Counted from the first letter of the stretch, positions 19,424 through 32,617 are shown. The stretch is 64,000 nt of DNA from Artocarpus heterophyllus (GCA_025403435.1 CM046345.1:744001-808000), one strand, 5' to 3'. A program made the numbers and translations. The notes: generated by a model from the letters alone, not told the origin.

Positions 19424-21520
19424 GTCAAAAAGTTTTTTTTGGGTAGTATTGAAATGTACAGGTGCCCATTTATGGGCTCCTTTGATACACCTGTGCAGGC
19501 CATTTAAAGTCCAGCTCTTATTAGCAAAAAAATCTAACCTCCGGCTCAATCAAACTCCAGTTGTAACCCGGCTGTCCACCACTTAACATATTAATTGGCA
19601 TTATCTATTATGGAATGGGTAAATTTTCAATTTTAACAACCGATCGCTGCTATTAAATTATTTTTTCAATGATTTGATTTATAAATGAGAGCAAATTTTT
19701 TTGTCGTAAATTTTTAACTAGATATTTATGGGTACGATCACGGAAAAAGTAATCCAATGATTATTCAACACCCGGTGGGTTTTTTTTTCCTTTCTGTCTC
19801 TGTTTATATATGTACGTGGGCGTATGTATATTTCACTTAGTAATGTCTTCCAATTTTACTAATTCTTTTCGGTATACAAAACCTGTAGTACACAAATACA
19901 ATAGGCACGCCCAGGAACAGTGTTGTCATAGGACAAAATGAGACTGGACTTTTCAGCATCTTAACTTTGAATATTGTTCAAAATAACGCCATCTCAAGTT
20001 TTATTTATTTATTTATTTATAATCCTAAAGTTCTGCCTTCTGTGAAGGTTGGTTCCATAGACAACACAAATACCCAATAGAAGTCTTATATGATGATTGG
20101 GAAAGCTAAATGGAAAACTCCTTTACAGATACATCTTATTAAAAATCTCTTTTTTTTCTTAACTTTTTAAAATTGTCTCTTATTTTATTTTATTTTTTAA
20201 AATATTAATTATACATTTATTATTTTGCCCATTATAATTCAATATCAAGAATAAAAAACCTTAATTCTCTCCCTATTCCCTCAAGAGAGAGTAAAAAGGA
20301 AGGGTAACTTGTACTTTTAATAAATCATCAATTTCTAATAAAAGAACAGTTTTAATAATTGATATGTTAGAGGGCAATTTTAATAAGTTGAGGCATTTGA
20401 GAGCATTCTTGTAAGTTGTCTTATATAATTTCACCAAACACAATTACACATAATAAAATGACAACTTAAATTTCTGACCCAAAAAAAAAAAAAAAAGCGT
20501 CTCTCCACACTAGACATCAATTAATAATAAAAAATTACATTTACCGATTAAAAAAAAAAACTCAAAAGTTGGTATCTTTAACATTATTTTAAAATAAAAA
20601 GATCTCCGTCTTTGATTTCCACGGAAGATATATGTATAACGAGATCGGTGGACGGTTGTGAGAGGAGATCCATGCTCTTTACTTTCACCAAACCAGGAGG
20701 GAGGAAGCAGGCATGAAGAAGGCAATGAACAAACAAAGAGCAACAAACTCTACATGCAACTCATGAAGAAGTCATAATACATAACACATAAGGCGTTTAG
20801 TAAATTATAGTAATATAATAATAATAATAATAATCATATTTATTTTTCTATTATTAGTATTTAATATTTGAACTAACGTACTATATTGATACAGCTAATA
20901 TTAAAACTAAAAATACTATTTTAATATATTAATATTTATTATTAATACTATTAAATAATAATTTTGTATTGAACAACAATAATAATAATAATTGCATTAA
21001 AAATGCTGACTATTATAATTTAATAATAATAGTATATACAATGTTTTTATATTAATAATAATGAGTGTAATTATTTTTTTAAAAAATATAAATAAAAACA
21101 TTGTATTAATATATATAATAATGGTAATGTTTCTTGAAAGATAAAACAACAATTAATTTTTGTCATCTGTACAACATTCCTATATACAACCAAACACTAT
21201 AATATATTATTTCTAAAAATCTAAAAGAATATTCCTGTGTACAACAAAACGTGATAATGTTGTTTTCTTGTGAATTATATTACCTACTATTACTTTCTAA
21301 GAATATGATTCCTACTGATTACTGCATACCAAACTCCCCATGTTTTCTGAAGGCTCCAACTCAAGAGTAAGAAAATAAAAACCCATGAAAAATGAAACTC
21401 AAAGAAAATACACCAAAAGAAACAAGAGGAGGCAAAACCTTTTAAAGGTAAAAGAGAAGAAATAATAAGACACCTATGTACACATTAACGTATGCGTTCG
21501 TATGTTGGCGCGCGCATGTG
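19424..21520. other. AT-rich spacer between the two small-protein genes
   Basis: No supportable gene. An A-rich run lies at 20479-20497 and an (ATA)n microsatellite at about 20815-20834. The stretch 20800-21260 is very AT-rich with short palindromes (for example ACAATGTTTTTA near 21038 and TAAAAACATTGT near 21092) and repeated ACAAC(A/C)TTCCTATATAC-like phrases, which suggests decayed MITEs. Confidence 0.5.
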
Positions 21521-21865
21521 TCAAACACGGGGCTTTTTTGCTACGATCGTTTGATGAATCGGAGCGATGTTTTTCACGACGGTTTTTTTCACGACAACCA
21601 CGTCTTCTTTGCCTCGGGTGCTTGGGGAATGAATCATCTTGTGTTGAGTGGTACAAGTGCGTGTGTTTTCCAGGACAACCGTTCTCGCCTTTCCTTGAGT
21701 TGTGATCGCGTCATGATGATCATGATTATAACGATGATGATGATGATTGATCTTTTGTTGAGTGAGTGTAGATTTCTCCACAATTACTACTGTTTTTGCC
21801 TTGCCTTGACCATGATTTGTACTTGCGTGATGAATCATCTTTTGTTGAATCTGTGCCTTTCTCAT
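21521..21865 (-). CDS. Small His/Thr/Gln/Lys-rich repetitive protein, copy 2
   Basis: 114 aa from the ATG at 21865 in a GCCATGA context; the frame is open upstream of it, but this ATG is where the match to copy 1 begins to look coding. It shares repeat themes with copy 1: IQQKMIHHAS, QGKAKTVV, LTQQKINHHHH, QGKARTVVLEN and TQHKMIHSPS. A His-rich block (HHHHRYNHDHHD) occupies the middle. There is no signal peptide, membrane helix or known domain. (TA)n at about 21921-21940 can serve as a TATA region. The two genes are same-strand paralogues about 2.5 kb apart, so a tandem duplication is likely. The function is unknown; metal or nucleic-acid binding would be guesses from composition. Confidence 0.6.
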   Translation of the reverse strand: MRKAQIQQKMIHHASTNHGQGKAKTVVIVEKSTLTQQKINHHHHRYNHDHHDAITTQGKARTVVLENTRTCTTQHKMIHSPSTRGKEDVVVVKKTVVKNIAPIHQTIVAKKPRV

Positions 21866-21940
21866 GGCTTTTGTTTTGTTGATTTTGGATGAGAAATACC
21901 TTGTTTCCGTACAGAGTGTGTGTATATATATATATATATT

Positions 21941-22729
21941 GTTTGGTGGATAGAGTGTAAACAACTATATTTGGTCAAGAAATAAGGAAAAATGTTGTCA
22001 TTGGACAAAATGAGAGTCAATTTCTCAAAATCAAATAAAGTCTTGAAACAAGATTGTAAGTAATTGCAACGGTTTTGACCAAATCCCCATCATTAATTCA
22101 GATTATTTGTAAGCAGCTTCCTCTGCAACATTTTTTCAATCAGCAAAATTCTCTCTTCTAGATATTTCTAGATCTTTCTGTCTTTTCTTTTTTTTCCCCC
22201 CTAGATTCTTATCATCTTAAAATAATACCTTAAACTTATAACTAAAAAAAATAAAAAAAAACGACTACACCTCAACTAACACTGTCATATTCAATAAACT
22301 AAAGATAGTCTCCCCACAATAATAAACTAATTTTATGTCACTAATAAATCTAATAAATAAAGATGACCACTATTTATTTATTTATTTATTATTTTTTTAG
22401 GGGAGTGATGACCGCTATACCATATATTTTGAGTGAATAACAAATAATAAAAAAAAGGAAGACTAATTTCTCAACTAACATCATCATATTTCTATCTACA
22501 TTAATAAATAATCTTACATCAATGCACTACAAGGTCGTCTGAGAGACTTCTTGCCTTAATACTTATTAAATAAGATAAAATAAGACAAGATAAGATAAGG
22601 TATTGTTTTGGTGACTGAACGTAATTTTAGAAACATTCTGAGAGCTTATACATCCTAGCTTCAAGAAATGAACAAGCAAAATACTTGTAAAGAACCTAGC
22701 ACATATATGAATAAAAAATTTCCCCCACT
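21941..22729. other. Spacer
   Basis: AT-rich. Contains a TAAGATAAAATAAGAC-type simple repeat near 22569-22605. No gene is visible. Confidence 0.5.
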
Positions 22730-23290
22730 TTTTTTTCTTTGTGCATTTGTTAAACAACAAAATATAACACGAAATTTCTTTTCAAATAAATCAGATAATA
22801 TCAAGTATCACAACAAATTGGCACCTGCTTAGCTTGTCATCCCCTTGCCAACACGACCGCCCTTTATTAAATAAAAAGGGAAAAAAATTACAATATCCAC
22901 AATAAAAATATTTACAAGCCATGGAGGGTAAAAGTAAACAGAGTACACACAACCACATCTAGAAAATAACAACTGAAAAACAAATAAACAACATCGAAAC
23001 CAACTATAAATCTGTGAATATATAAGTTTGATTATTTGAGCGAGCATTTATTTATTCTAGTACATAATAATCCTTGCTTTGGATGACCAGTATGAAAAAT
23101 ATGCCTCGTTAAAACCTTACTAGACAAAACCCGGTAGGAAAAAGTTCTAGTAAGGAAAAAAGAGCGCATATTTTGAAGAACCGCTTTGAGAGAAATCCAT
23201 AACGCCTCCAGCATTGATAAGAGCAATAAGACTTGAGCATAAAAATCTGAAGCATAACGCCACCAAGGTTCAACCTTGTTTAAGACGAAA
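22730..23290. repeat. NLR-flanking cassette D1
   Basis: A non-coding block downstream of the intact NLR. Landmarks are GTGCATTTGTTAAACAACAA near 22741, CTTTATTAAATAAAAAG near 22862, GCCTCGTTAAAACC at 23103 and ACTAGACAAAACCC just after it. The same ordered landmarks recur at 33660-34245 (D2) and, shorter, at 34270-34690 (D3). Confidence 0.75.
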
Positions 23291-23696
23291 TTACAAGTTA
23301 ATAAAGAGAAAGAATGAAAAAAAAATTGAGGAAATCACATGCATAAAAGTTTCAAAATCTGATTGATAGGCTAGAAATTTACTGCAAGTCGTTCTGCATC
23401 AAGCACAAAGTCAGTTCAGTAATTCAAAGAAAATGTTGAGAAGACTGCAAGCCGACATATAAGAACACAAAATGTTTTTTGATTTTTGGCTTCTACGAGC
23501 TATAGCTGTACCACTCTTGATCTTTGAAGTATGGTTTCTTGAATTCACTCAATAACACAAATTAATGTTTTGATTGTTGACTTTAAAAGAATCTACCATT
23601 ACTTTAGAAAAACGCCAAGAACATGCTAATGGTAAACTTATTATCTGGCACATAATTGGTACATACCTATATGAGAGCAGCGGAAATGAATCAAAG

Positions 23697-26600
23697 TCAC
23701 CTCCCCAGAATTATGTTTTCAATGTGAGAAATCTTATCCCAATCTGCACCTGTCTCGCGTTGGCATCGTTGCAGCAGCGTGGGACAATCATCAATCTCCA
23801 GCGTTTTCATTTTTTCAAGATTGCTTATTTCTACAGGAAGTGACTTCAGATTAGGACATAACAAGATGGCGAGCTTTTCAAGGGACTTGAGATCCCCGAC
23901 CCAGTTCGGAATGGAACCAATGCTGCAACGAGAAATCCCGAGCTCTCGTAGATCAGTGGCATGTCGAAACAGCTCGAACATTTCTTCTAGCTCCATAATG
24001 AAATCCAATCTCAGAACACGTAGTCTTTCCAGTTTGCCCCATTTGTAAAACTCAGCGGCCTCATCTTTCTTAAAATCTCGAATGCCAATAAGACTCAGGT
24101 TCATCAACGGAAGATTACCTCCCTCTCCTTTGCTCTTTATTGTCTCTTTAAAAGGGACCCAGCTAGTTGTGTCCAGCATGAGATCTTTTATATTTGGGAA
24201 AAGTGGCATGATACGAAGTTTGGGACAATCCTGGATGGATAGTCTAGAAAGGCAAAATAATGAAGGAAAATCTTTGTCATCATAACTGAAGTCTCCATTT
24301 AATTTCCTCCATCCTTCAAGCTGAGGCAACTCTGTGAGTTGGAGCTCTTGAAGCTGCGGAAAAAATGGTTTGCCTGTTGCGGGGTTTTCCACCGAGTCGA
24401 TGCACTTCAAATTAGGCATCTCATCTAGTATCAAAACTTTAATTGAAGGAAAGTGGTCCAATCGCTCTAGATATTCGCACTTCAGACATTTTCGCAACAC
24501 CAGCTTAACCAGATTCCTTTGTAGGTTGAGCCAAGATGATAACTTGCTACCGCCATAACCATGTAAAGCCAATCCTTTGAGATCCAAGTGTGGCTTCAGA
24601 TCTTCCAGTTGTTTTTCATACTCAGATTCCTTTACTCCTGATTGATCTATATCCCAATCAAGCACCAACACTTGAAGATCTTGTTTTTCTCCCAAAGCTG
24701 CAGCCTTGACATCTTTCCCGGGTGTCAAATTCTTAATTTGAAGCTCCCCCCTTAACTTGTTTAGCTTTTCTAGTTCGTTTAGCCCGCCAGTCTTCCCATA
24801 CTCAGAGCTAGAGTCCTTGACATCATTGTTCGCTACAAACTGAGGCAAGACAAGAAGATTTGTCAGCTGACCAAACCAACGAGGCATGGGAGCCAAGTTA
24901 TAGCACCCGTCGATCTCAAGACTTCTGAGATTGATCAGATTCTTAATGTCCGAGGGCAACTCTTCAAGTTCAATGCAATGGGAGAGCTTCAGTGTTTGCA
25001 AATACTCAAGTTTGGTGATAGTAGCAGGTAGGGCCTTGATATATGCATTTCTTGAAAGATCAAGGTATCTCAGATGCATCAATTTTCCAATGTCAGAATG
25101 TACGACCTTAATCCCCAAATCATGCAGATCCAATGCGCGTAACATCCGAAACTCCGAAATGATTACATCACTGACAGGTCCTGGTCTCCATTCCCATGTA
25201 GATTGAGAATTGGTGATATGCAAAATCTTTTCTGGATCAATCATTCCTTGTTCATATTTTGACAGTGGTTGACGAGGCAAAAGAATCGACTGAATTACCC
25301 ATGAGCAACGTTTCATCCTTCGGGGAATTTGTCGCGGCGAATGTATATGAAAATCAAATGACACGTGACGAGTTATGCTATTATCAAAATTATAATTTCT
25401 ATCACTTGAACGCAATAAGATGCATCTCACTCCCCCTAATATGATCAAAAGATTGTACCCTCTACAATCTATTTTGCATTTTGTCACAGAACCGTTCAAA
25501 ATATGATCTGATTCATCATGATGAACTTCTTCGAAAAAGCCTTCCTTTAGTAAACCCTCAAAATACTGCAGACCTACATCCTCTAGACATTGGCTTGAAT
25601 CATCTGATAATTTAATAAATCCTTGTGCTATCCAAAGATTTATTAAAGTTGGCACATCAATCTCATAATCTTGTGGAAATAATCTACAGTACTCAAAACA
25701 ATGTTTCAAATGCAAAGGAAGCTTAATATAACTTTGAAAGAGTGAACGATCAATTTCAATTTCATCTAACTGATCGTCTTTGTGATTACTCCTCTCAGAA
25801 ATCCATCTATCCCAAAAATCTTCTGTATAATTGAACTGCAATATATCTACTATTGTGTTTATGGCAGTTACCTTCGAGGCCCTATCATCATTTTCGGAGA
25901 TTGCAGATGCCAACCATTTTGAGACGACATGCTTGGCAGTTCTTGTTTCTTCACAGAATTCATCAATGAATTGATCTTTATCAAACTGATCTGAAGAAGA
26001 ATCCCAGTGAAATGGGGGCTTGGTACCCATTTTCTCGGCCGCCTCTTCATCACTTTTAAAGATAATTACTTTACTGCCACTTTGACCGCCGCTTGACAAT
26101 TCTTTTAAGCAGCGCCAATATTCTTCATCTTCCACACTTCTCAAGTCTTCTAGTACAACCAAGAACCTTTTCCCTGCTATTATTTTTTTCAGAAGATCCT
26201 TCAGTTCGTCGCTCAAAAATGATAATTCTGAGTAATATTCACCAAATCTGTCCATTGTCACATGAACTAGTCTCCTGCCACAGAGTTCATTTACACGAAC
26301 CCATGTTATTGATTCGAACTTCTGTTGAACGCGTCGTCGTTCGCCGTATATGAATCGAGCAAGTGTAGTTTTTACAATTCCTAGCTTGCTGATTATAGGA
26401 ATGACTGAGACATTACAATCATTTTCTTCACAGAAAACTATATTCATGATCTCAGATTTCTCTCTAGAGCTCAACACAGACGTTTCTTCCACTTCTAAAA
26501 TTGCGTCGTTGACATCATTTACAAACCGCTGAATATATTTGGGAAGAATTAAAGTAGGCTGCTTTTGGAAGAAGATGCTGCGAAGAATATTGCATAGCTT

Positions 26601-26888
26601 GACGGCCTGCTTTCTCCGCTGAAATCTTTTAGAAGAAAACTCATCCAACTCTTCTTCAAGACGATGCATCCTCCATCCAAGAGACCAATAAGGGCCAGAG
26701 ATGTATGACAGGTTAGTCGACATGTTCTCCTCTTTACTGATGAACCAAGATTTGATGGTGGACATCCTGTCAACGAGTTGCCCAAGCTCATCATGAACAC
26801 GAGCGTCAGCGGTTGGATCAACCATAGCTAATTCCGAGCGCAACCTCTCAAGGATCCGATCGGCAAAACTCACCAAGTTTCCAGACAT
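23697..26888 (-). CDS. CC-NB-LRR (NLR) protein with eroded nucleotide-binding motifs
   Basis: One open frame of 1,063 aa, intronless as in many CNLs. A coiled-coil N-terminus (about 1-120, with LEEELDEF at 77-84) is followed by a degenerate NB-ARC (about 145-430) and LRRs (about 575-1040). In the P-loop position the protein reads ISKLGIVKTTLARF (166-179): the TTLA end is kept, but the glycines and the GK pair of GxGGxGKTT are gone. The Walker-B/kinase-2 region reads KRFLVVLEDLRS (240-251), with the first Asp of DD changed to Glu. GLPLA is not recognisable, and the MHD position reads KID (472-474). RNBS-D (HCFEYCRLFPQDYE, 396-409) is intact. NLRs sense pathogen effectors and switch by ADP/ATP exchange; this one probably cannot bind nucleotide normally. 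It could act as a helper-dependent or decoy form, or be an early pseudogene with its frame still open. Confidence 0.85.
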   Translation of the reverse strand: MSGNLVSFADRILERLRSELAMVDPTADARVHDELGQLVDRMSTIKSWFISKEENMSTNLSYISGPYWSLGWRMHRLEEELDEFSSKRFQRRKQAVKLCNILRSIFFQKQPTLILPKYIQRFVNDVNDAILEVEETSVLSSREKSEIMNIVFCEENDCNVSVIPIISKLGIVKTTLARFIYGERRRVQQKFESITWVRVNELCGRRLVHVTMDRFGEYYSELSFLSDELKDLLKKIIAGKRFLVVLEDLRSVEDEEYWRCLKELSSGGQSGSKVIIFKSDEEAAEKMGTKPPFHWDSSSDQFDKDQFIDEFCEETRTAKHVVSKWLASAISENDDRASKVTAINTIVDILQFNYTEDFWDRWISERSNHKDDQLDEIEIDRSLFQSYIKLPLHLKHCFEYCRLFPQDYEIDVPTLINLWIAQGFIKLSDDSSQCLEDVGLQYFEGLLKEGFFEEVHHDESDHILNGSVTKCKIDCRGYNLLIILGGVRCILLRSSDRNYNFDNSITRHVSFDFHIHSPRQIPRRMKRCSWVIQSILLPRQPLSKYEQGMIDPEKILHITNSQSTWEWRPGPVSDVIISEFRMLRALDLHDLGIKVVHSDIGKLMHLRYLDLSRNAYIKALPATITKLEYLQTLKLSHCIELEELPSDIKNLINLRSLEIDGCYNLAPMPRWFGQLTNLLVLPQFVANNDVKDSSSEYGKTGGLNELEKLNKLRGELQIKNLTPGKDVKAAALGEKQDLQVLVLDWDIDQSGVKESEYEKQLEDLKPHLDLKGLALHGYGGSKLSSWLNLQRNLVKLVLRKCLKCEYLERLDHFPSIKVLILDEMPNLKCIDSVENPATGKPFFPQLQELQLTELPQLEGWRKLNGDFSYDDKDFPSLFCLSRLSIQDCPKLRIMPLFPNIKDLMLDTTSWVPFKETIKSKGEGGNLPLMNLSLIGIRDFKKDEAAEFYKWGKLERLRVLRLDFIMELEEMFELFRHATDLRELGISRCSIGSIPNWVGDLKSLEKLAILLCPNLKSLPVEISNLEKMKTLEIDDCPTLLQRCQRETGADWDKISHIENIILGR

Positions 26889-28257
26889 GATTGGATTGAA
26901 TTGAATTGATAGATCTAAAAGTTTTCAGGAGAAGAGTTAATTGATTTTGTGCAAAGAGATCGAAGAAAAAATAATAATAATCTTGAGTTATATGTAATCA
27001 AGGCATACTAAAATGAGTTCGTGCATTTCCTTTCGCACAATAGCTTGGCCTATAAGGCAGAACTAATTGATTAAACAGATAAATTCATGCATAGCCCTCG
27101 ATTCTTTTCTCTCTCTAGAATTAGCCTATGTAGTCAATTTTACTTTATAACTTAAAAAATGACTCATAAATGATATCTTTGTTAAGTTACTTTTGTTTTA
27201 TAAAGAGTTCTTAAACTTAAAAACTGTCTCATGAATAATATCTTTGTTAAGTTTCAGAGGGAAAAAAGTTAATTTTGTCTTATAAATGATCTCTAAATTA
27301 TCTTTTCTTTCTATAAATAGTCCATATGTTAAAATTCGCACTACAGTTGGTCCCTAAATTAAAAAAAAATATGACAAACTTTGTAATATTGTTAAATAAA
27401 GATGTAAAAAACATTAAATATATGAAGTCGTACTAGATGTATAGTCCCTAAACTAAAAAAAAGTAATTCTATTTATACTTATTAAACTTATAAATAACCG
27501 CAAATAAAAATATTATTTTTTATTTTTAATTATAATACATAAAACAATATTACAAAATAATTGGGAGATACACTTTGGCGTAATGTGAATCGGATGTGAA
27601 GTTTAACTGCTTTTACTCTTTTTTTAGGAAACTTTTATTCTTTTTAGTTTGGTATTAAAAGATTTCAAAACAAATGGGTAAGGTGATTGCGAGTATTGTC
27701 TTTTAGGTAGAATGTATTGGGTTTGAACGTGTTATTTTCTTTAAAAAAGTTTTTTAAGTAAATTTGTTTGTAATTTTGATTATTTACTGAGAAAATAAAA
27801 ACAAAAGTAATAGATTTGTAGGAATGTAAAAGGGGTTAAAAGGGGTATAATACGAAAGACATTTATAAATTTTTAAACATTATTATGTAAAATAAAAATA
27901 ATTTGGGGCATTTATTAATATGGTTGTGGTAAAATACGGTCCTTTCAAAAAATTTTCAAAGTTACGCTTAAAATAAATAAATAAATAATGTCAAATATGG
28001 ATAGCGAAAGAATTAATTTTGTTATTTTTCTAGTGTAGAAACTACCCATGTGGTACAACTTCACATATTTAACATTTTTTTATATACTTATTTAACAATA
28101 CAACTAATTTTGACATGTTATTTTTAATTTAAGAACTAAATATAAGGACCATTTATAGAGAAAAAAGACAGTTCATGACCCATTTGTACACTTGTTGAGT
28201 TTTTAGAATATTTAGAGGACAAAATTCACCACAGGGACCCATTCTTGAATTTATCCC
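26889..28257. other. NLR upstream region with local repeats
   Basis: AT-rich. Imperfect repeats of a unit of about 75 bp around 27150-27300 share ATGATATCTTTGTTAAGTT or ATAATATCTTTGTTAAGTT. Presumably it includes the NLR promoter, but no element can be assigned with confidence. Confidence 0.4.
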
Positions 28258-28860
28258 TTAATTAAATGCTAACTTCATCTAGTGATATATCAATTTTCCT
28301 ATCAAAGGTTTTGGTTAATTGAAGTGATAAAGAAAAGGTGTTGTATTATGCTTTATTTATCGAATAATTCAATACCAAAACAACAAGGAAATGCATTGTA
28401 TTTGATGCGTCTGCTAACCCACCATTGCACGTAAGGGGAAATCTCATAGAGTAAAAGCACTCAATCTATTTTCTTATTCTGTTGTACCATTTCTTCTCTT
28501 TTTTTTTTTTTTTTTTTTGGCTTAAAAGTTGTACAATCCTTGAACCACTAGTAATTATTCCAATAACGAAGACCAATTATTTACTTCACTGTTGCCCACC
28601 ACTTTTTTTTTGGCTGAATAATCCTAGCCACAATTTTATTTCTTTTTATTATCTGTTTTCTTTCTCATCATTTTGTCAGTTTTTTTAATAAAAAACCCCC
28701 TAGAACCTCACAGATCTATTTTTTTTTATTAGTGTCGTCTAAGTTCTTGTTTTTATTTTGTTAAATATAGTTATACGAAATTCTTTTGGAGTTTACTAAT
28801 AAAAATATTATTTGGATATTTCATGTCTCAAAAGACATATATAAAAGAAGTATAAGCATT
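28258..28860. repeat. NLR-flanking cassette U1
   Basis: A non-coding block upstream of the intact NLR, matched at 32672-33190 (U2). Shared landmarks in order: ATGCTAACTTCATCT, AATGCATTGTATTTGATGC (U2: AAAGCATTGTATTGGATGC), CACAATTTTATTTCTTTT and TGGAGTTTACTAATAAAAA. Confidence 0.75.
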
Positions 28861-29195
28861 TATACAAAATGTCTGTTTTGATCTTATTGAATTTAAGTTT
28901 GTCTACTTACAACAATATTATAGTACTATCTATTTTTTAATTTTTGATGATTTAAAATACTCATTATATACTCATGTTTAATTTTAGAAGATTAAACAAG
29001 TTTTGGCATTTTTTATTCATTACCATATTGACAGTCTTGAATGATATATTGTGATTTGTAGTTGACTTATGGAATCAATTTCCAATGTTTTCCTCATTTA
29101 ATTTGTGAAAATGTATTTTTTTTGGGAAATGTGACACGTTATTTGACTTTCTTCTGTATCTAGCCGCAATTAATTTTTTGCAATCGGTTTCTTTT

Positions 29196-29229
<34 letters not shown>

Positions 29230-29752
29230 AGAATTGCAATCAGATTCTTTTTTTCACGTCGGGTTTGATTTAATAATTTTTTATATTAATTTCCCTCCCA
29301 CGAATATTTCATTTACTGCTCATTTTATTATTTCACAGCAGGAAAATCAATACTTAAGCTGAACCATATTTAATGTCCTCCATTACATTTCATGTTGAAC
29401 CAAAAAATCTCAAACATTGAATCAGACAGTGGAAATATTTTTTTTTTCTTATAATTATATAAGCTGTTCCTTTTTTTAAGGGGAGCATTCCTTTTGTTTT
29501 CTTGTGTAATATTTTTATGATCAGCGTTTTTTTTTTTATAAAAATGAAATATATATTTTTTATTTTTTATTGGTAGCGTTCATTATGTTTAAGGCATCCA
29601 AATTCTATGATAATTGAAAGCTATCATTATGATACATATTTAAATAGTGTTGATAATGCGTATAATAATTATGATACATATTCACCCACATGTCATTTAT
29701 CTTACATATTCATCACGTGTCATTATCATAATGATATTTAAATTACAGTTAT

Positions 29753-29802
<50 letters not shown>

Positions 29803-32572
29803 AATATGATAAACTATCATGATCTTTACCGTATAATATATGAATTACAATAACGAACAATCTAAATTATATTTCATTACAAGCTTTTTATGTTGTCGTA
29901 TTTATTGTGGCAATAAAATTGTCATTATCGAATATTTTAAATTTGTGTGGTGTCATTTATATAATTATAGTTATCAAGTTTCGATTTACATTCGTTCTTT
30001 ATTATAATTATTGTTTTTATTACATTAATGAAAAGTACAGGACATGTTACCAAACAATTTTTTGGGTTTTTTTTTTCCCTTTTTGACACCATTACATTCC
30101 AATTAGTGCTTCAGTATATGTCTTTCTCTCTATTTAAACAATTATCCTTTTTTTAATAATAATCAAGCATTTTTGTCCTACTAAAAGATGTAAACTTATG
30201 AGTTAATTGCTTCATTTTTCCCTCTTTTTTTTTTTACTATAATTGATGGGGAAACAAATGGAGATAGTTTGAGTTTAGTCGTTTACAGCTACAGAACCAC
30301 AAATTAATGAAACGTTTGCCATATAATTAAATGAAACGTTTGTATGAGTTTCCCCTGTTTCTTATGCATTAAAACCTCTTACTTATCTTTAACTTAATAG
30401 TAATCTTGGTTTCAAAAATTAGAGGATTTTTTTAACTTAAAACCCTTTTCATAATATAAACCACATAAGATTTTAAAATTCATATCCTTTGAAAAGTAGA
30501 CTATCTGTGCTATCTAAGTTTCAAAGAGTATAGATTTCTGAAATCATTCTTTGACTGCAAAAAAAAAAAAAAAATCATGAATGCATTAAAAATACACTTA
30601 TTACTAATTGCAATATTCTTTAAAAACAAAACTGTCTTTTAGACCACGTGTTTCTTGATAAGAAAATATGGAGCGGATTACATTTCAAATTGCTTAAATT
30701 TCTTCATCAACTCATAATAATAATATTTGTCATAAACCGTAATTAAGAAATCTTTAAATTTAGCTACAATATTGAACATCATCGCTTCCTTAGAGTCTAT
30801 TCCATTTACTTAAGGTTCTAACTATTTAAAAAAAAGACCTATATAACTTTTAAGATTATCTGTCTTTATCTTACTCATTAGCCTCTTGTTTATTGTGAGC
30901 ATGCATTTATAATAACGCCACATAACTAGTCCTTGTACTTTTTACAAGCAAAGGCAAATATCACATATTGATATTACTCATAACATGTATATGCAAACAT
31001 GCACTTATATGCTCAACTAGCAATTTCGTTTCTTATAAAATAGCGGCAAGCATCATATATATCTTGATGGCACTCATGATTCAACATGCACAGATATGCT
31101 CGTCAAATCAATTAAAAATTGTTCTAAGTTATAGGTGCGATTTGTACTTACTTGGGTTCCGTGCAAGTGTATTCCAATTTCAATCTTCTCCCTCTAATTA
31201 GGAAGTACCGTGTCCTGCTTTAAGTGATACCCAACCATTAACATATGAATCTATTCTGTCTGTATATGTCTAGGCTTATTTGACTTTAGATTTACTATAA
31301 TTAAATCATGTACGTTACTCATATAATTTAGGGTTTCCTAATTCCTTTTAAAAAAATTAAACTACTTAATGAATTCCTTAAACCATTTGGAGATTAATTA
31401 ATTATTTTATTTAAAATAATTAATAAATTACTTTATTAACAAACTTTTTAAAATTTTAAGTGCTTAGGTTTTGACCTATGAGACCCAATGTTGTAGTTCC
31501 TACCTTGGTGACTTTGTTGGCCTCCAAAACTCCCTTGATAGCTAGATGAAAACGTTACAAATGAAAATCTAACTACATCTTAAGCTTTTACCATAAACAC
31601 ACTTACAAAGTTAGGGCTTTTTTTTTTACCTTAAAACACTTCTAATTCGTCTTGAACTCCTTAGATCTTTCTCCTAGAAGTGATTTGGAGGCTTGATTCA
31701 ACAAAAATTTGAGAAAATGGTAGCTTAGGTGTGGTGGTTTTGAGAGAAAAGTGGAGAGAAATTTTCTAGCCTCTTGCTCTTGGGTATACTTGGTGAAGAA
31801 GAAAAGTTATGAATTTATGATTAACCTCTTGGTATTTATAAGCTATGAGTTTAGAGACTAGAGTGCAAGCATTTTTTTTCCTCAACCCCTAAGGGAACAT
31901 GCCTCCTTGACTTAGGGAATATTTTATTTTCCATCATTTTTTGGGTATTAAATACGTTATGATAAAGTTGGATTTTTGTGTACCTAGGCTACTGTTCAAT
32001 TATATCCTAAATGTATTTTTCTAATCGGTTATAAGGCATTGAGGGAATATTTCTCCTCCTATCGGTCGAAAGAGTTTTAGTCCACCATATTCCTATATTG
32101 TTCAATTTCTATCACTGGTAGTTTACCTATCCATTTCAATTTTAATTCTGTATTTTTAACTGCTTTGTTTCTCTTTTAATTTTCTGAGTGCATCTGTACA
32201 TTCAGTTTCAACACTTCGCTAGATTGTGGATATTCAAATATATACCACTTAAACTGACTAGTAAAGCTGTCAATTTAATTTCTTGTTTGGACTTTAGCAT
32301 GATTTTTAACTTATAAATCCATCCTCTGTAATGGATATTATTTAAGCTGTTGTCATTGGTCAAAGTTACTCTCCTGGATGAAGGGAGAATGAGAAAAATA
32401 GACCAGAATAAAAAAATTATTAGCATTATGTTTTGCCAAAGGTAATAAATAGCATACTAAGTTTAAATATGAATTTATTGATTAATTGATTTACAAAAAT
32501 ATCCAAAATTAGGACTAAGTTTAAGTCAAACTTACAGATTTTTGGGCAAAAAAAAAAAAAAAGGGTTCAAAT

Positions 32573-32617
<45 letters not shown>

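Noticed and set aside
29757..29793. Long (TA)n tract considered as an origin or matrix-attachment site
   Set aside because: It is a plain microsatellite without further support.
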